A DNA stretch of 64,000 bases from Pedobacter cryoconitis (lineage in GTDB: Bacteria; Bacteroidota; Bacteroidia; Sphingobacteriales; Sphingobacteriaceae). The DNA is taken from positions 149,822 through 213,821 of the forward strand of contig NZ_QLLR01000006.1 in NCBI RefSeq assembly GCF_003259615.1, written 5' to 3'. The notes beneath the pieces are model-generated. The model did no database searches. It had not been told where the DNA came from and saw only the letters and a list, made by a program, of their open reading frames with translations. Shown here piece by piece: positions 9,428-18,001 of the stretch. Within the stretch, counting starts at the first letter, position 1, and each line of letters opens with the position of its first letter. A program made the position numbers and the translations under genes.

Positions 9428-10003
9428 ATGTTCGAGCTGCTGCATAAAAATATAGCAAAACACATTCAGCTGACTACCGGAGAGTTTGAACAGTTTTGTG
9501 CAAACTTTCATCTTCGTAAATTCAAAAAAAAGGAATTTATGTTACGTGCGGGAGAAATATGCAGGTATGAAGGTTTTGTGACCAGAGGATGTTTTAAGGT
9601 TTATTATTTGGATGAAAATGGCTCTGAGCAAATCATTTATTTTGCTGTAGAGGATTGGTGGGCCACTGATATTGATAGTTTCACGAACCAGGTGCCTGCT
9701 ATTCTAAATATTGAAGCCTTAGAAGATTGTGAAGTATTATGTATTAATAAACCCGATAAGGATCTTTTATACCAGCAATTGCCCCAGGTGGAAAAATTGT
9801 TCCGGATCATGAACCAAAGGACGCTGGTTTCTTTTCAACGCCGGGTGATTTCCTCTATCGGTAAGACAGCCGAAAACCGTTATCTGGAATTTACAGAGAA
9901 ATATCCTCAGCTGCAAACGCGGTTAACGCAACTGCAAATTGCCGCCTACCTGGGGATTACGCACGAATTTTTAAATAAAATCCGAAAAAAGCTTTCACAT
10001 TGA
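9428..10003 (+). CDS. Crp/Fnr family transcriptional regulator
   Basis: A 191-residue regulator with an N-terminal cyclic-nucleotide-binding-type beta-roll (about 10-125; FMLRAGEICRYEGFVTRGCFKVYYLD) and a C-terminal winged helix-turn-helix (about 150-188; LTQLQIAAYLGITHEFLNKIRKKL). The Arg/Ser pocket that binds cAMP phosphate in true CRP is not evident, and no FNR-type cysteine cluster is present, so the effector is unknown. It is the last gene of the sigma/FecR/receptor run and ends at a 14-base palindrome before the isochorismatase-like gene, its most likely nearby target. Confidence 0.9.
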   Translation: MFELLHKNIAKHIQLTTGEFEQFCANFHLRKFKKKEFMLRAGEICRYEGFVTRGCFKVYYLDENGSEQIIYFAVEDWWATDIDSFTNQVPAILNIEALEDCEVLCINKPDKDLLYQQLPQVEKLFRIMNQRTLVSFQRRVISSIGKTAENRYLEFTEKYPQLQTRLTQLQIAAYLGITHEFLNKIRKKLSH

Positions 10004-10013
10004 ACTAGTTCAA
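10000..10013. promoter_or_regulatory. 14-bp perfect palindrome, candidate operator
   Basis: TTGAACTAGTTCAA is perfectly self-complementary. It overlaps the stop of the Crp-family gene and lies just upstream of the -33 region of the promoter for the hydrolase gene at 10063. A wider inverted repeat, TCCGAAAAA (9981-9989) and TTTTTCGGA (10014-10022), flanks it. Position and symmetry fit a dimeric regulator, plausibly the Crp-family protein next door. It does not resemble E. coli CRP half-sites. Confidence 0.45.
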
Positions 10014-10035
10014 TTTTTCGGAAAAAAGGGCGCTG

Positions 10036-10043
10036 TACTTTTG
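10036..10043 (+). promoter_or_regulatory. -7 promoter element of the isochorismatase-like gene
   Basis: TACTTTTG matches TAnnTTTG exactly and lies 19 bases before the ATG at 10063, which gives a very short leader. Its presence means the hydrolase can be transcribed apart from the upstream receptor operon. Confidence 0.55.
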
Positions 10044-10062
10044 TTGAATAAAAAATAGCAAA

Positions 10063-10698
10063 ATGAAGAAAGCAATCTTAAATCTTGGTGTAACCTGCCT
10101 GGTTACTATTTGTGGTATTCCTACCGTATCTGCTCAAAAGCAAAACCACACTAATAGTGCATTAATTATCATTGATGTGCAAAATGATTATTTCCCTGGC
10201 GGTCGGATGACCCTATCCGGTGCAAATGAAGCGGCCGAAAACACCAGGCTGTTACTAGAGAAAAGCAGGAAGATCAACATGCCGGTTATCCATATCCAGC
10301 ATATTGCCACACAAGAAGGTGCCACCTTCTTTTTACCTGGTACAACAGGCGCGCTGATCCATCCTGATGTGGCCCCGGTAAAAAATGAGAAATTAATTGT
10401 GAAACACTATCCTAATAGCTTCCGTGAAACAGATTTACTGGAATACCTTAAAAGTAAAAACATTAAAAACCTCGTATTTGCAGGCATGATGACCCATGTT
10501 TGTATTGATGCCACTGTTAAAGCAGCTAAAGATTTCGGTTTTAACTGCGAGGTGATTGCAGATGCCACAGCGACAAGAGATCTGGAAGTAAATGGGCAGC
10601 ATGTTAAAGCTGAAGAAGTACAAAAAGCTTTGTTAGGAGCACTTAATTTTTATTATGCAGAGATCAGTTCCACTCAGGACTTTCTGAAACGGCATTAA
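10063..10698 (+). CDS. Secreted isochorismatase-like cysteine hydrolase
   Basis: A 211-residue alpha/beta hydrolase of the isochorismatase/nicotinamidase superfamily. The catalytic triad is visible: Asp38 (IIIDVQNDY), Lys114 (LIVKHYPNSF) and nucleophile Cys147 (MMTHVCID), with the family cis-peptide region FAGMM before the Cys. An N-terminal signal peptide ending at VSAQ is unusual, because most relatives are cytosolic, and it places the enzyme in the periplasm. Substrates in the family include isochorismate, nicotinamide, N-carbamoyl amides and peroxyureidoacrylate; the sequence does not decide among them. Likely under control of the palindrome and promoter just upstream. Confidence 0.9.
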   Translation: MKKAILNLGVTCLVTICGIPTVSAQKQNHTNSALIIIDVQNDYFPGGRMTLSGANEAAENTRLLLEKSRKINMPVIHIQHIATQEGATFFLPGTTGALIHPDVAPVKNEKLIVKHYPNSFRETDLLEYLKSKNIKNLVFAGMMTHVCIDATVKAAKDFGFNCEVIADATATRDLEVNGQHVKAEEVQKALLGALNFYYAEISSTQDFLKRH

Positions 10699-10853
10699 AA
10701 AGTTTTTAAAGGCTTAAAAAATAATCACTGAATTATCAAATATAAATGCTTTTAGCCATAAAAAGTTGAATTACAGTCATTTATTATGCCAATAATTAGC
10801 GGTTATTTTTTTATACTTGGTAAATAAAAAGCTAATTATATTAACCTAAAAGG

Positions 10854-11216
10854 ATGACTATGGGATCAGAAAAAACCGTCTACAGCAATTTAAGCGATGC
10901 GATGTTACTTAAACATTTAAAAAAAAGTGACCGTATGGCTTTAACAGAAATTTTTGAACGGTATTGGAAGAAAATCTATAATGAGTCTTATAAAAGAATA
11001 AAGAATTTTGTACTCGTTGAGTCCATTACAGAAAGTGTTTTTGTAAGTCTTTGGGAAGAAAGAGAAAACAAGAAAGCACAAAGATTACTTACTTATTTGT
11101 TATCAACAATGCGTTTTCATATCCTGAAATTGATCAGTGAAGGCAAAATTGAGCCCCGTTTTGATCAGGGTTCAAACCCTTTAATATTAACTGCTATCCA
11201 TACCGGGCTTAATTAA
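10854..11216 (+). CDS. Truncated ECF sigma factor (region 2 only)
   Basis: A 120-residue protein matching only the first half of a Bacteroidota ECF sigma factor: AMLLKHLKKSDRMALTEIFERYWKK, then FVSLWEERE and a YLLSTMRFHIL helix. Region 4, the -35-binding helix-turn-helix, is absent, and the downstream 80 bases before a terminator hold no remnant of it. The usual acidic D-I-V/V-Q-E core segment is altered to SITESVFVSLW. No FecR gene is adjacent. It may be a decaying gene or a small polymerase-binding protein. The start could be 10854 or the in-frame ATG at 10860. Confidence 0.65.
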   Translation: MTMGSEKTVYSNLSDAMLLKHLKKSDRMALTEIFERYWKKIYNESYKRIKNFVLVESITESVFVSLWEERENKKAQRLLTYLLSTMRFHILKLISEGKIEPRFDQGSNPLILTAIHTGLN

Positions 11217-11251
11217 AAAGAAGATTCCGGTTGAATGACAAACGCAAGCAG

Positions 11252-11285
11252 GAAAGCTGGTGAAATTAGTATTTCACCAGCTTTC
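11252..11285. terminator. Bidirectional hairpin terminator
   Basis: A 15-bp perfect stem (GAAAGCTGGTGAAAT / ATTTCACCAGCTTTC) with a TAGT loop sits between the convergent sigma fragment and the GH16 gene, with a T-rich 3' side on both strands. It should end transcription from both sides. Confidence 0.8.
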
Positions 11286-11296
11286 TTATTCAAAAC

Positions 11297-12073
11297 TTAT
11301 TGAGGCGTAAATTTAAAAGAATGAATAATCATTTCTACTTCCTGACCATTTACAGGCGCATGGCCGCTAAACAACCATAAATTCATATGTACAGGAAGTG
11401 CTTCTGTACTTACAGGAAAACCAGCAGGAGTCTGGTGCGCATAAAAAGCGTTTGCTTCATTTTGCGTATGTCCATGATAACTTTTATAAGCGACCTGCTG
11501 GCTGGTACGTGTAAATTTATAAGTGCTGTAAGTACCATTTAAAGCCAGTTCGTAAGTTTTAGAATCTCTTGTTCCGGTGTCACCATAAGCAGGATATACT
11601 GTATAGTTGAAATTAGGCCACTGGCTATTTCCCCACCTGGCAAATTCAATATCTACCTCATGATGCCCGTCATCCCCGGCTTTGTAATTAAACAGGCCGA
11701 ATACCAGGTTTGGATCTAACTGATCCGGGCGGCCTTCGATTTGCCAGACATAGGAACCGTAACCAAAATTCTGCTGGGAGTAGATCTCCGCACAATTCCA
11801 TCTGCCGGTTGCCGGATCTTTTTTAACTTTTAAATGGAGGAATCCCTGCGCGTCTACCCAGACACCGCTCCCTGACCAATAGTTCGGGCCCGGGCCGACT
11901 GTGGTATTACCCACATCCTTGACATTCCAGGTAATGCCGCTAAATACGATGGTACTAACTGCAGCAACCTCTTTTTTGTCTGTTTGCTGCGCCGCATTGT
12001 CAGCAATAGCCTGATCTTTTTTACAAGAAATAGTCAGCATCGCGATGAGCGCGATAAAATACATGTTTTTCAT
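11297..12073 (-). CDS. GH16-type glycoside hydrolase lipoprotein
   Basis: A 258-residue lipoprotein (lipobox TISC, Cys17) with a ~205-residue concanavalin-like beta-sandwich. The core matches the GH16 active-site signature E-x-D-x-E as E139-V-D-I-E143, preceded by two His in GDDGHHEVDIEF. Strands such as FGYGSYVWQIEGR also fit. GH16 enzymes cut beta-1,3/1,4-glucans, agars, carrageenans and xyloglucan by a retaining mechanism using the two Glu. The substrate cannot be told here, and no SusC/SusD pair lies beside it. It faces the sigma fragment across the terminator at 11252. Confidence 0.82.
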   Translation of the reverse strand: MKNMYFIALIAMLTISCKKDQAIADNAAQQTDKKEVAAVSTIVFSGITWNVKDVGNTTVGPGPNYWSGSGVWVDAQGFLHLKVKKDPATGRWNCAEIYSQQNFGYGSYVWQIEGRPDQLDPNLVFGLFNYKAGDDGHHEVDIEFARWGNSQWPNFNYTVYPAYGDTGTRDSKTYELALNGTYSTYKFTRTSQQVAYKSYHGHTQNEANAFYAHQTPAGFPVSTEALPVHMNLWLFSGHAPVNGQEVEMIIHSFKFTPQ

Positions 12074-12277
12074 AAGTATATATTTGATTTTAATGGTTAT
12101 GAAGCTATCATGATTTTATATTCATTTCGTTGTGTGAGCTGAAAAATCATGATGGTTTCATATTTGTTTGTTTTTGGTAGGTTATTGTTTACTATAAACA
12201 TCTAACCTACTGACAATTAGAAAAACAAACAGGGGTAATGAAATCAGAAATATATTTCAGGATGTACAATTATCTTT

Positions 12278-13219
12278 TCAGGGCGCATAAACCATTTTAT
12301 AATAAAGGCCTCCGGGCTCTTCCAGCTGTTTCCCTTTTTTCACGAAACCCATTTTCTCGAACCAGCTGACCAAAGGAAGCGATGAATGCACATAAAAGAC
12401 TTCCGGTTTCAAGGCATTGATGGCTTGAATTAAAGCTTTTCCTACCCCCATGCCCCGGTACTGCTCCAATACGGCCAGCCCTTCGATCTTGTTTCCTGTT
12501 TTAGTTTTCCGGTAACTGCAGGTTCCTGCAGGCAGATCATGTACAGTAGCCAGAAAATGAGAAGATTCAGCTGCTGTGGAAGCAGTAAACAACTGATCCC
12601 CGTCTGTTTCCCTTAGAATAGACTTCAATATAGCACCCGAAGTTTTCAATCCCCCGACCGTTAATACAGGCTGTACTTCTATTTCAAAAGGCTCAGAACT
12701 ACGCTCCGCCTTTTCTTTTTTTAGCGCATCTACCAAAACCAGTGCCCGCTCCAAAAAACCCTTCTTGCGCAGTTGCTCTTCTGACTCATTTAATGCTTTC
12801 AGCAAGCTATTTTCATTCTCAGTGAGTTCCGATAAAACTTTGACCATGACTTCCCATACTGGTTTCATCTGTTCAATCAGTTCCCAGGCCTTACCCGTTA
12901 AAATAATCAGCCGTTTTCGCTCATCGGTTTTGTCGCGTAAAGAGCTGATCAGCTTTTGCTGTTCCAGTTCTTTCAACAGACTAATTGTGGAAGGGTGCGC
13001 ATAGCCAATTTCTGCTGCAAGCTCCAGGATACTCAAAGGAGATTTGAACTGCAGCGTATAGATGACAGGAAACCATTTCGGTTCGAACTCAATTCCAAAA
13101 GCTTTATACAACAATAACCCATCCTTACGGAATTGTTCACTTAAGCGTTGTAAACGTGTTGAAATGGCTAATATGCCAGATTCATCTATTAGATTAACAG
13201 TTTCTTTATTTGTCATCAT
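12278..13219 (-). CDS. MarR regulator fused to a GNAT acetyltransferase
   Basis: About 313 residues in two domains. Residues ~5-140 form a MarR winged helix (SPLSILELAAEIGYAHPSTISLLKELEQQKLISSLRDKTDERKRLIILT, with the wing D-x-R-x-x). Residues ~180-313 form a GNAT acetyltransferase with the acetyl-CoA loop RGMGVGKAL. An upstream in-frame Met at 13234 is possible, but the MMTNKE start at 13219/13216 is preferred because it fits MarR N-termini. It overlaps the end of the GNAT gene upstream by about 14 bases, so the two are co-transcribed. A palindrome at 13739-13750 in their promoter suggests autoregulation. Confidence 0.88.
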   Translation of the reverse strand: MMTNKETVNLIDESGILAISTRLQRLSEQFRKDGLLLYKAFGIEFEPKWFPVIYTLQFKSPLSILELAAEIGYAHPSTISLLKELEQQKLISSLRDKTDERKRLIILTGKAWELIEQMKPVWEVMVKVLSELTENENSLLKALNESEEQLRKKGFLERALVLVDALKKEKAERSSEPFEIEVQPVLTVGGLKTSGAILKSILRETDGDQLFTASTAAESSHFLATVHDLPAGTCSYRKTKTGNKIEGLAVLEQYRGMGVGKALIQAINALKPEVFYVHSSLPLVSWFEKMGFVKKGKQLEEPGGLYYKMVYAP

Positions 13220-13709
13220 CCAGGTGTAAAACAAAAAAGTGAGTGTCCAGTTTCATTAAAGGCATACTCGCTGGTAAGTTCGCTTTTTCTATAGGGACGA
13301 AACCATTCCGCTCATAAAATCTGATTGCTGCCTGTAATTTCTCTACCGTTCCCAAATAGATCGCATTAATTCCTTTTTCGCGGGCATAAGCAATTAAGGT
13401 TATCAGCAGTTTTTGTGCAATCCCCTTCTCTTTACCCCTGTGCTCTTTATGAACAAACATTTTACGGATTACCCCAATCCCCTCACCTATATTAATTAAA
13501 GCAATAGAACCGATCACCTGATCCTGATGTTTCGCAACCCAGAACTCACCTCCCGGTGCTTTGTAAAACTGATCTATCTCGCTCAGATCGGGCTGATCTG
13601 CAGCAGTGATTGGAATATTGAATTCTTGTTGTTGAATAGTAAGGATTAAGTCTATGATTTGTTCAGTTTCTGCAACTGTTGAGGTGGTAATTTCAAATTG
13701 TGTTTCCAT
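13206..13709 (-). CDS. GNAT family N-acetyltransferase
   Basis: A 167-residue single-domain GNAT protein. The fold is recognisable from FWVAKHQDQVIGSIALINIG (strands 2-4), the acetyl-CoA loop EHRGKEKGIAQKLL (a variant of R/QxxGxG/A with Lys-Glu inserted) and YLGTVEKLQAAIRFYERNGF (C-terminal motif B). It transfers an acetyl group from acetyl-CoA to an unknown amine. It is first in a two-gene unit with the MarR-GNAT fusion. The two GNAT domains have little obvious similarity, so they are not a recent duplication. Confidence 0.87.
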   Translation of the reverse strand: METQFEITTSTVAETEQIIDLILTIQQQEFNIPITAADQPDLSEIDQFYKAPGGEFWVAKHQDQVIGSIALINIGEGIGVIRKMFVHKEHRGKEKGIAQKLLITLIAYAREKGINAIYLGTVEKLQAAIRFYERNGFVPIEKANLPASMPLMKLDTHFFVLHLDDDK

Positions 13710-13729
13710 CGCTTTATAGTATATAAGTG

Positions 13730-13750
13730 TAAAAGTACGTAGTCAACTAC
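13730..13750 (-). promoter_or_regulatory. Promoter with overlapping MarR-type palindrome
   Basis: On the minus strand TACTTTTA (13730-13737) is a 7/8 match to the -7 element. Directly before it lies GTAGTTGACTAC (13739-13750), symmetric except for its two central bases. It is 30-40 bases ahead of the GNAT start. An operator overlapping the promoter of a unit that encodes a MarR protein fits autorepression. Confidence 0.5.
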
Positions 13751-13845
13751 ATAAATACAAATAATTATCAAATAATTGCATTTGAATCATAATTAAGGCA
13801 AATAGCAGCCGGAATTATATTCAGGAACCTGTCATAAAATTCCAT

Positions 13846-13875
13846 AAAAAAGGGGCAGATGTTTTCATCTGCCCC
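13846..13875 (-). terminator. Intrinsic terminator of the 777-residue lipoprotein gene
   Basis: A perfect 10-bp stem GGGGCAGATG / CATCTGCCCC with a 4-base loop, followed on the minus strand by six Ts. It lies 45 bases past the stop codon at 13921. Confidence 0.88.
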
Positions 13876-13920
13876 TCTCTGAAAGCTGGATGGCTATAAA
13901 AAAGCCGGATAATTATGTGG

Positions 13921-16254
13921 TTAATGCTTCTTATTGATATACTTATTAAAGTAACCACACTCATTTAATACTTCCTGGTAATATTTAGTCTGGCTGTACT
14001 GTGCTTTCAGCTCTGAAAAATACTTACCAACAGGTATTTTACTGAAATCAAATTGCCATGAATACTGCTTCTCTTTAATGGCGTTATTATATTGCACATT
14101 GTAGATCTCATTGCGCTCACATTTAGCTGCCATGTAAGTATATTTTGCTTTTAACTCTTTGGTCTTCGCATTGGCACGGGCCAAAAGATAATACTTCTCT
14201 GCAATTTTACTATCAGTCACTATCTTTCTATAAGGCACCGGGATACTAAAAGGAGAATCCCCGTAACTCTCGGTTACTGAAGCAGAATAGTAAAATACAC
14301 GGGCATTGCCATAATGCGTAATGTTATAATAAGCATTACCCAGCAGCGCTGCATTTCTGGAAACGTCTTTACCTGCAACCAGATCTCCTTTAATTGTCTT
14401 TAAAGCCTCAATAAAGCTCAACACGGTAAAATGTTTTTTATCCTTATCTGCCAGATGATCACAATCGTGACAATCCTGGATTTTTATATTGAAAGGATTA
14501 GCCATCAGTTCAGTTCTGTTCACCGTATCTGCCTGTTTCATCAGGACAATAGCTTCATCCAGTTTCTCCTGGTAAACCAGTAACATAGCTTGTAAATAAC
14601 TCAGCTGCCCAACATTGATCGAATAATAATTCAGCATAGCGAGCTCAAAAGGAGTTTTATTCTTTTTGTTTAACAGCGATTTCGCAGCTTCTATCCTTTC
14701 ATTGCTATTGTAAAATGCCAATTCCGGAGTAAAAAAATAGGCTTTCAATACATCGCCTTGTTTTTTATACTGAGCAGATAAAATCGTCATACTTTGAGCG
14801 ATTGCACTGTTATAACGAAGGCTGGTAATAGATTTTTTATTCTTGCTTAAACTATTCAGCCAGTTTAAAGGCTCCACCATTTCTGCTTCAGTTTTCGCAT
14901 CGATATGTTTCAGCGTTTTCAAATAAAGCAGCCAGTTCAGCACTTTATACTGTGCCATCACCAGGGTATCATTAACCGGTAACTGTTTCCTGCCTTTGGT
15001 ATAAAATGTTTTGGCCAGCGCATAATTACCTGAAAGCGAATTCAGATAACCTGCAGCAAGGTTCCAGTAATAAGGTTTTGAAGTTTTCTCCTCAATGGCA
15101 ATTTTACCGACTAAAGTCCTTTCAGCTGCTGTGGCCATTCTTTTCGCCTGGCTGGAGGCACTGGTGTCTTTTGATGCCTGTCCTTGTGCTTCTCTGATAT
15201 TGACCAGCCTGCTTAACAGAAGATCAAGCTTTTCAGCCTTAGGATCAATAGTATAGATTTCTTTAATTGCACGCGCTTCATCCCTGCTGCTACCTAACAT
15301 ATGCCATAAAGTGATTTTCTCGCCTCCATTTTTGGCCAGCGCCAAAGTTTGCTTCCAGTCGTTTTCATTCTGAGGATGAAAACTCCATCTGCTGGGAATT
15401 TTCATTTCAAAAGAGTAATTATAACATAAACTGTACAGATAGTTTGCCTGTGCAAATTCTCCCTTTTGATAATAATAACCAGCTAAATATCCCAATGCAC
15501 GGTAATACATCATATTTTTGGGAAAAGCTGCTTCTTCTTTGGCAAAATAAGCCGGAAGCGGTATATCAATTTTCGGCACATTTGCAGCATACTGTCTTTG
15601 CTTGAAGTAGTAATAACGTACCATCTGGAACCATAAACGCTCTTTGATAAAAGGATCTTTCTCCTGGTCAACGGCTTTTAGTAAAGTATTTTCCAAATCT
15701 GCAGGTACTTCTTTTACAGGAGTTTTTTCATAACTCCAGTAATCACCAGGTCCTACGGCATAAACCTCACATTCTTTAGCCAGAAGCAAATAGTCAAAAA
15801 AAGCATTGACTTTCTTTTTACTCGCTTTTGTGTTTTTCAGCTCAGGTAAACCTGTGGGTAATACATCCAGCTTTCCTTTGTAATAACGGGCAGCAGAATC
15901 AATATTTCCGGCACTCGCTTTAATAAGCAGTGTTTTCAGTGCGGCAGTATCTACCTGGTTCTCAAACCAGGAATTCCATTCACTAACCACCAGTTGATTA
16001 TAACGGGTGTTGCTATCGTCCAGATTATATCCGTTATAATAACTGATTTCGCTGGTAAAGAAAAAAGGAGTATAAGCACTGCTTACAAAAGCTTCCGGTG
16101 CAAAACTGGAATTTTCATAATCATCATAATAGCCCCCGTCACCACAGGCGACTACAATACCTGCTACCGCAATGGAGCAGACACTAAAAATGAGCAGAAA
16201 CTTCTTTGATATCTTTTGCTTCAAGCGCTGAAGCAGCGACGGTTGATAATTCAT
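13921..16254 (-). CDS. Large secreted lipoprotein with helical repeats, unknown
   Basis: A 777-residue protein with a long basic N-terminus, a hydrophobic stretch and a probable lipobox IVVAC (Cys37). The mature part starts with a Gly/Tyr/Asp-rich segment, then is almost entirely helical with TPR-like pairs (YYRALGYLAGYYYQKGEFAQANYLYSLCYNY; AYYNITHYGNARVFYYSASV). I do not recognise the family. Such superhelical proteins usually bind other proteins or glycans. Its start lies inside the end of the upstream lipoprotein gene (71-base overlap, different frame), so the two are translated from one message and probably work together. Confidence 0.8.
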   Translation of the reverse strand: MNYQPSLLQRLKQKISKKFLLIFSVCSIAVAGIVVACGDGGYYDDYENSSFAPEAFVSSAYTPFFFTSEISYYNGYNLDDSNTRYNQLVVSEWNSWFENQVDTAALKTLLIKASAGNIDSAARYYKGKLDVLPTGLPELKNTKASKKKVNAFFDYLLLAKECEVYAVGPGDYWSYEKTPVKEVPADLENTLLKAVDQEKDPFIKERLWFQMVRYYYFKQRQYAANVPKIDIPLPAYFAKEEAAFPKNMMYYRALGYLAGYYYQKGEFAQANYLYSLCYNYSFEMKIPSRWSFHPQNENDWKQTLALAKNGGEKITLWHMLGSSRDEARAIKEIYTIDPKAEKLDLLLSRLVNIREAQGQASKDTSASSQAKRMATAAERTLVGKIAIEEKTSKPYYWNLAAGYLNSLSGNYALAKTFYTKGRKQLPVNDTLVMAQYKVLNWLLYLKTLKHIDAKTEAEMVEPLNWLNSLSKNKKSITSLRYNSAIAQSMTILSAQYKKQGDVLKAYFFTPELAFYNSNERIEAAKSLLNKKNKTPFELAMLNYYSINVGQLSYLQAMLLVYQEKLDEAIVLMKQADTVNRTELMANPFNIKIQDCHDCDHLADKDKKHFTVLSFIEALKTIKGDLVAGKDVSRNAALLGNAYYNITHYGNARVFYYSASVTESYGDSPFSIPVPYRKIVTDSKIAEKYYLLARANAKTKELKAKYTYMAAKCERNEIYNVQYNNAIKEKQYSWQFDFSKIPVGKYFSELKAQYSQTKYYQEVLNECGYFNKYINKKH

Positions 16255-17224
16255 AGTATATTATATTTCTATTTTCAAGATGTGCAAGGTGTTTTGATAA
16301 TTGTTTAGCAGCCAGGTTCAGCTGTTTAGTGTCTACATTTTCGAGTTTAAATAAATCATTCTCTTTGATATAAAGGCCTGACAAATAAAAGCTTTTATTC
16401 GCTTTATAAACCTTTGACTGCGCGATCTGCTGAAAGTTATTCCGGTCTGATAATTCTTTCAGCCCTATCTTTCCATAAAGCTGGATAACCTTACCTTCTC
16501 TGATTTGTATGGTCCAGGAGAACAGCGGCAATGCAATATCCAGTGGCAATTGATAAGTAGGCAGATAGCTGATATATTTAGAGGCATCCGTTGGGTTGTA
16601 GATAGAATTACGCTGTTTCAGATTGGCGGAAATCTTACCCATGTTATAAAACATCAATAAGCCCTTATCAACCGGGGGTATACCTGTCCGGTCGGCATAT
16701 TTGATCTGGTGCAGCCGGATAGTCGCTTCCAATTGCTTTTTGTTCAGCTGCTTAAATGCTTCCAGGAAAGCAAAATACCTGTTTTTAGTACCCGTAGTCC
16801 AGTCGCAGTCAATCTGTACCCATTGATAAGTGATTTTATTCTGTACCGTAATTTCATTGATTAATTTATTGACTTTTTCAGCCAATGGCACAAGCTGATC
16901 AGGAGTTAGCTTTTCGAACGTTTTGTTGGTGATATAAATGACCGGGACAATATGAAATTGACGAATATCCTGATTGATACTGATCACTGCATTAGGCCGC
17001 ACATCCTTTTGCTGCTCATCCCAGATCACATCAAACAAGCGAAGATACAGCTGATCACCAGCCCCATCCTTTAAAAGTGCAGTCTGCGCTTTATCTAATA
17101 GAAAAGTGGTTTTCCAATAATAAAAAGCAGAAGCAGCCGTGGATTTTTCTTCTTTACAGCCTGTGATGGAACTAGTAATGAACCCCATCAAAATTAATCC
17201 GGATAAAAACACTTTTTGACGCAT
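16184..17224 (-). CDS. Lipoprotein of unknown function, TIM-barrel-like pattern
   Basis: A 346-residue lipoprotein (lipobox ITGC, Cys23). Alternating strands and helices (FHIVPVIYITNKTF, YQWVQIDCDWTTGTKNRYFAFLEAFKQL, EATIRLHQIKYADRTGIPPVDKGLLMFYNMGKI) resemble glycosidase-like barrels, in particular DCDWT at a strand end and MFYNMG further on. No family assignment was possible. First gene of a two-gene unit with the 777-residue lipoprotein, which it overlaps by 71 bases. Confidence 0.78.
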   Translation of the reverse strand: MRQKVFLSGLILMGFITSSITGCKEEKSTAASAFYYWKTTFLLDKAQTALLKDGAGDQLYLRLFDVIWDEQQKDVRPNAVISINQDIRQFHIVPVIYITNKTFEKLTPDQLVPLAEKVNKLINEITVQNKITYQWVQIDCDWTTGTKNRYFAFLEAFKQLNKKQLEATIRLHQIKYADRTGIPPVDKGLLMFYNMGKISANLKQRNSIYNPTDASKYISYLPTYQLPLDIALPLFSWTIQIREGKVIQLYGKIGLKELSDRNNFQQIAQSKVYKANKSFYLSGLYIKENDLFKLENVDTKQLNLAAKQLSKHLAHLENRNIIYYELSTVAASALEAKDIKEVSAHF

Positions 17225-17321
17225 AACAGCAAATTAATATTTTATTCCCAAATACGATTTAAGAATGCGGCAAAGGTAGACAAATCTCGTTTCCTTTTCA
17301 TTAGGAGAAGATTTTATCCGA

Positions 17322-17747
17322 TTAAAAGCCTGTAAAGATCAGCAGATGAGAGAGGAAAAAGAATAAACACAAAGGGGAATAAAAGAGGCCATCGTATCTT
17401 GCGAAATCAGATGATTTGTACTTCTTCATCAATCCGACATAATGAAAATCACCAATTGCGCGTACAAGAAAGATTAGTCCGATCAAAAGAATTCCATATT
17501 TTTGGAATAAAGGGTTTAATGTCAAAATTGGTGCAAACTGAATACTGAGATTACCTAGTGCAAAAATCAATAGCCCGATCGCTACAATTAAAGTAGAAAG
17601 AACGCTGGGCACGAATAATTTCTGACCTGATTTACCTGTTGGTACAGCCAGATCTTTTCCCCATACCCCGCCAAATGCCCAGTATATATGCAGCAATGAC
17701 AAAATAATAAAAAGGAGTGAGTTCAGTGAAGTCAATAAAATAAGCAT
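17322..17747 (-). CDS. DUF3995-like small integral membrane protein
   Basis: The frame is open from 17867, but the ATG at 17747 gives a ~141-residue protein that starts directly with a transmembrane helix and matches the usual size. Four hydrophobic segments are visible, and HIYWAFGGVWG followed by AVPTG near residue 25-40 is the DUF3995 hallmark. No function is established for the family. Its left end lies 98 bases from the start of the lipoprotein gene at 17224 on the same strand. Confidence 0.7.
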   Translation of the reverse strand: MLILLTSLNSLLFIILSLLHIYWAFGGVWGKDLAVPTGKSGQKLFVPSVLSTLIVAIGLLIFALGNLSIQFAPILTLNPLFQKYGILLIGLIFLVRAIGDFHYVGLMKKYKSSDFARYDGLFYSPLCLFFFLSHLLIFTGF

Positions 17748-18001
17748 GCCCAAAACTACAGTTTTTTGAGCATGCCCGAAAAAAGAAAAAGGCATATTTT
17801 GAACCCATTTTTGCAGGGGTACTGTAGGGGTACAACCCTTCTTCAACATTACTTCAACCTGTACCACAACCTAGCCACGACCCTTGCCTGGATCTTATAC
17901 TTCAATGCAGATAACCAATTCTTCCAATTTAACTATTCATGCTATAGTTTATAATAAAATAAACTTCATATAAAACTGATTATAAGTAGTTTAAAAAAAA
18001 A

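Noticed and set aside
11297..12073. GH16 gene and neighbours as a polysaccharide utilisation locus
   Set aside because: No SusD homologue lies next to any of the GH16, GH43, PL14 or GH99 genes, and the TonB receptors present belong to other units.
17748..17867. Upstream extension of the DUF3995-like protein
   Set aside because: The extra 40 residues are non-hydrophobic and atypical for the family; the ATG at 17747 gives the usual length.
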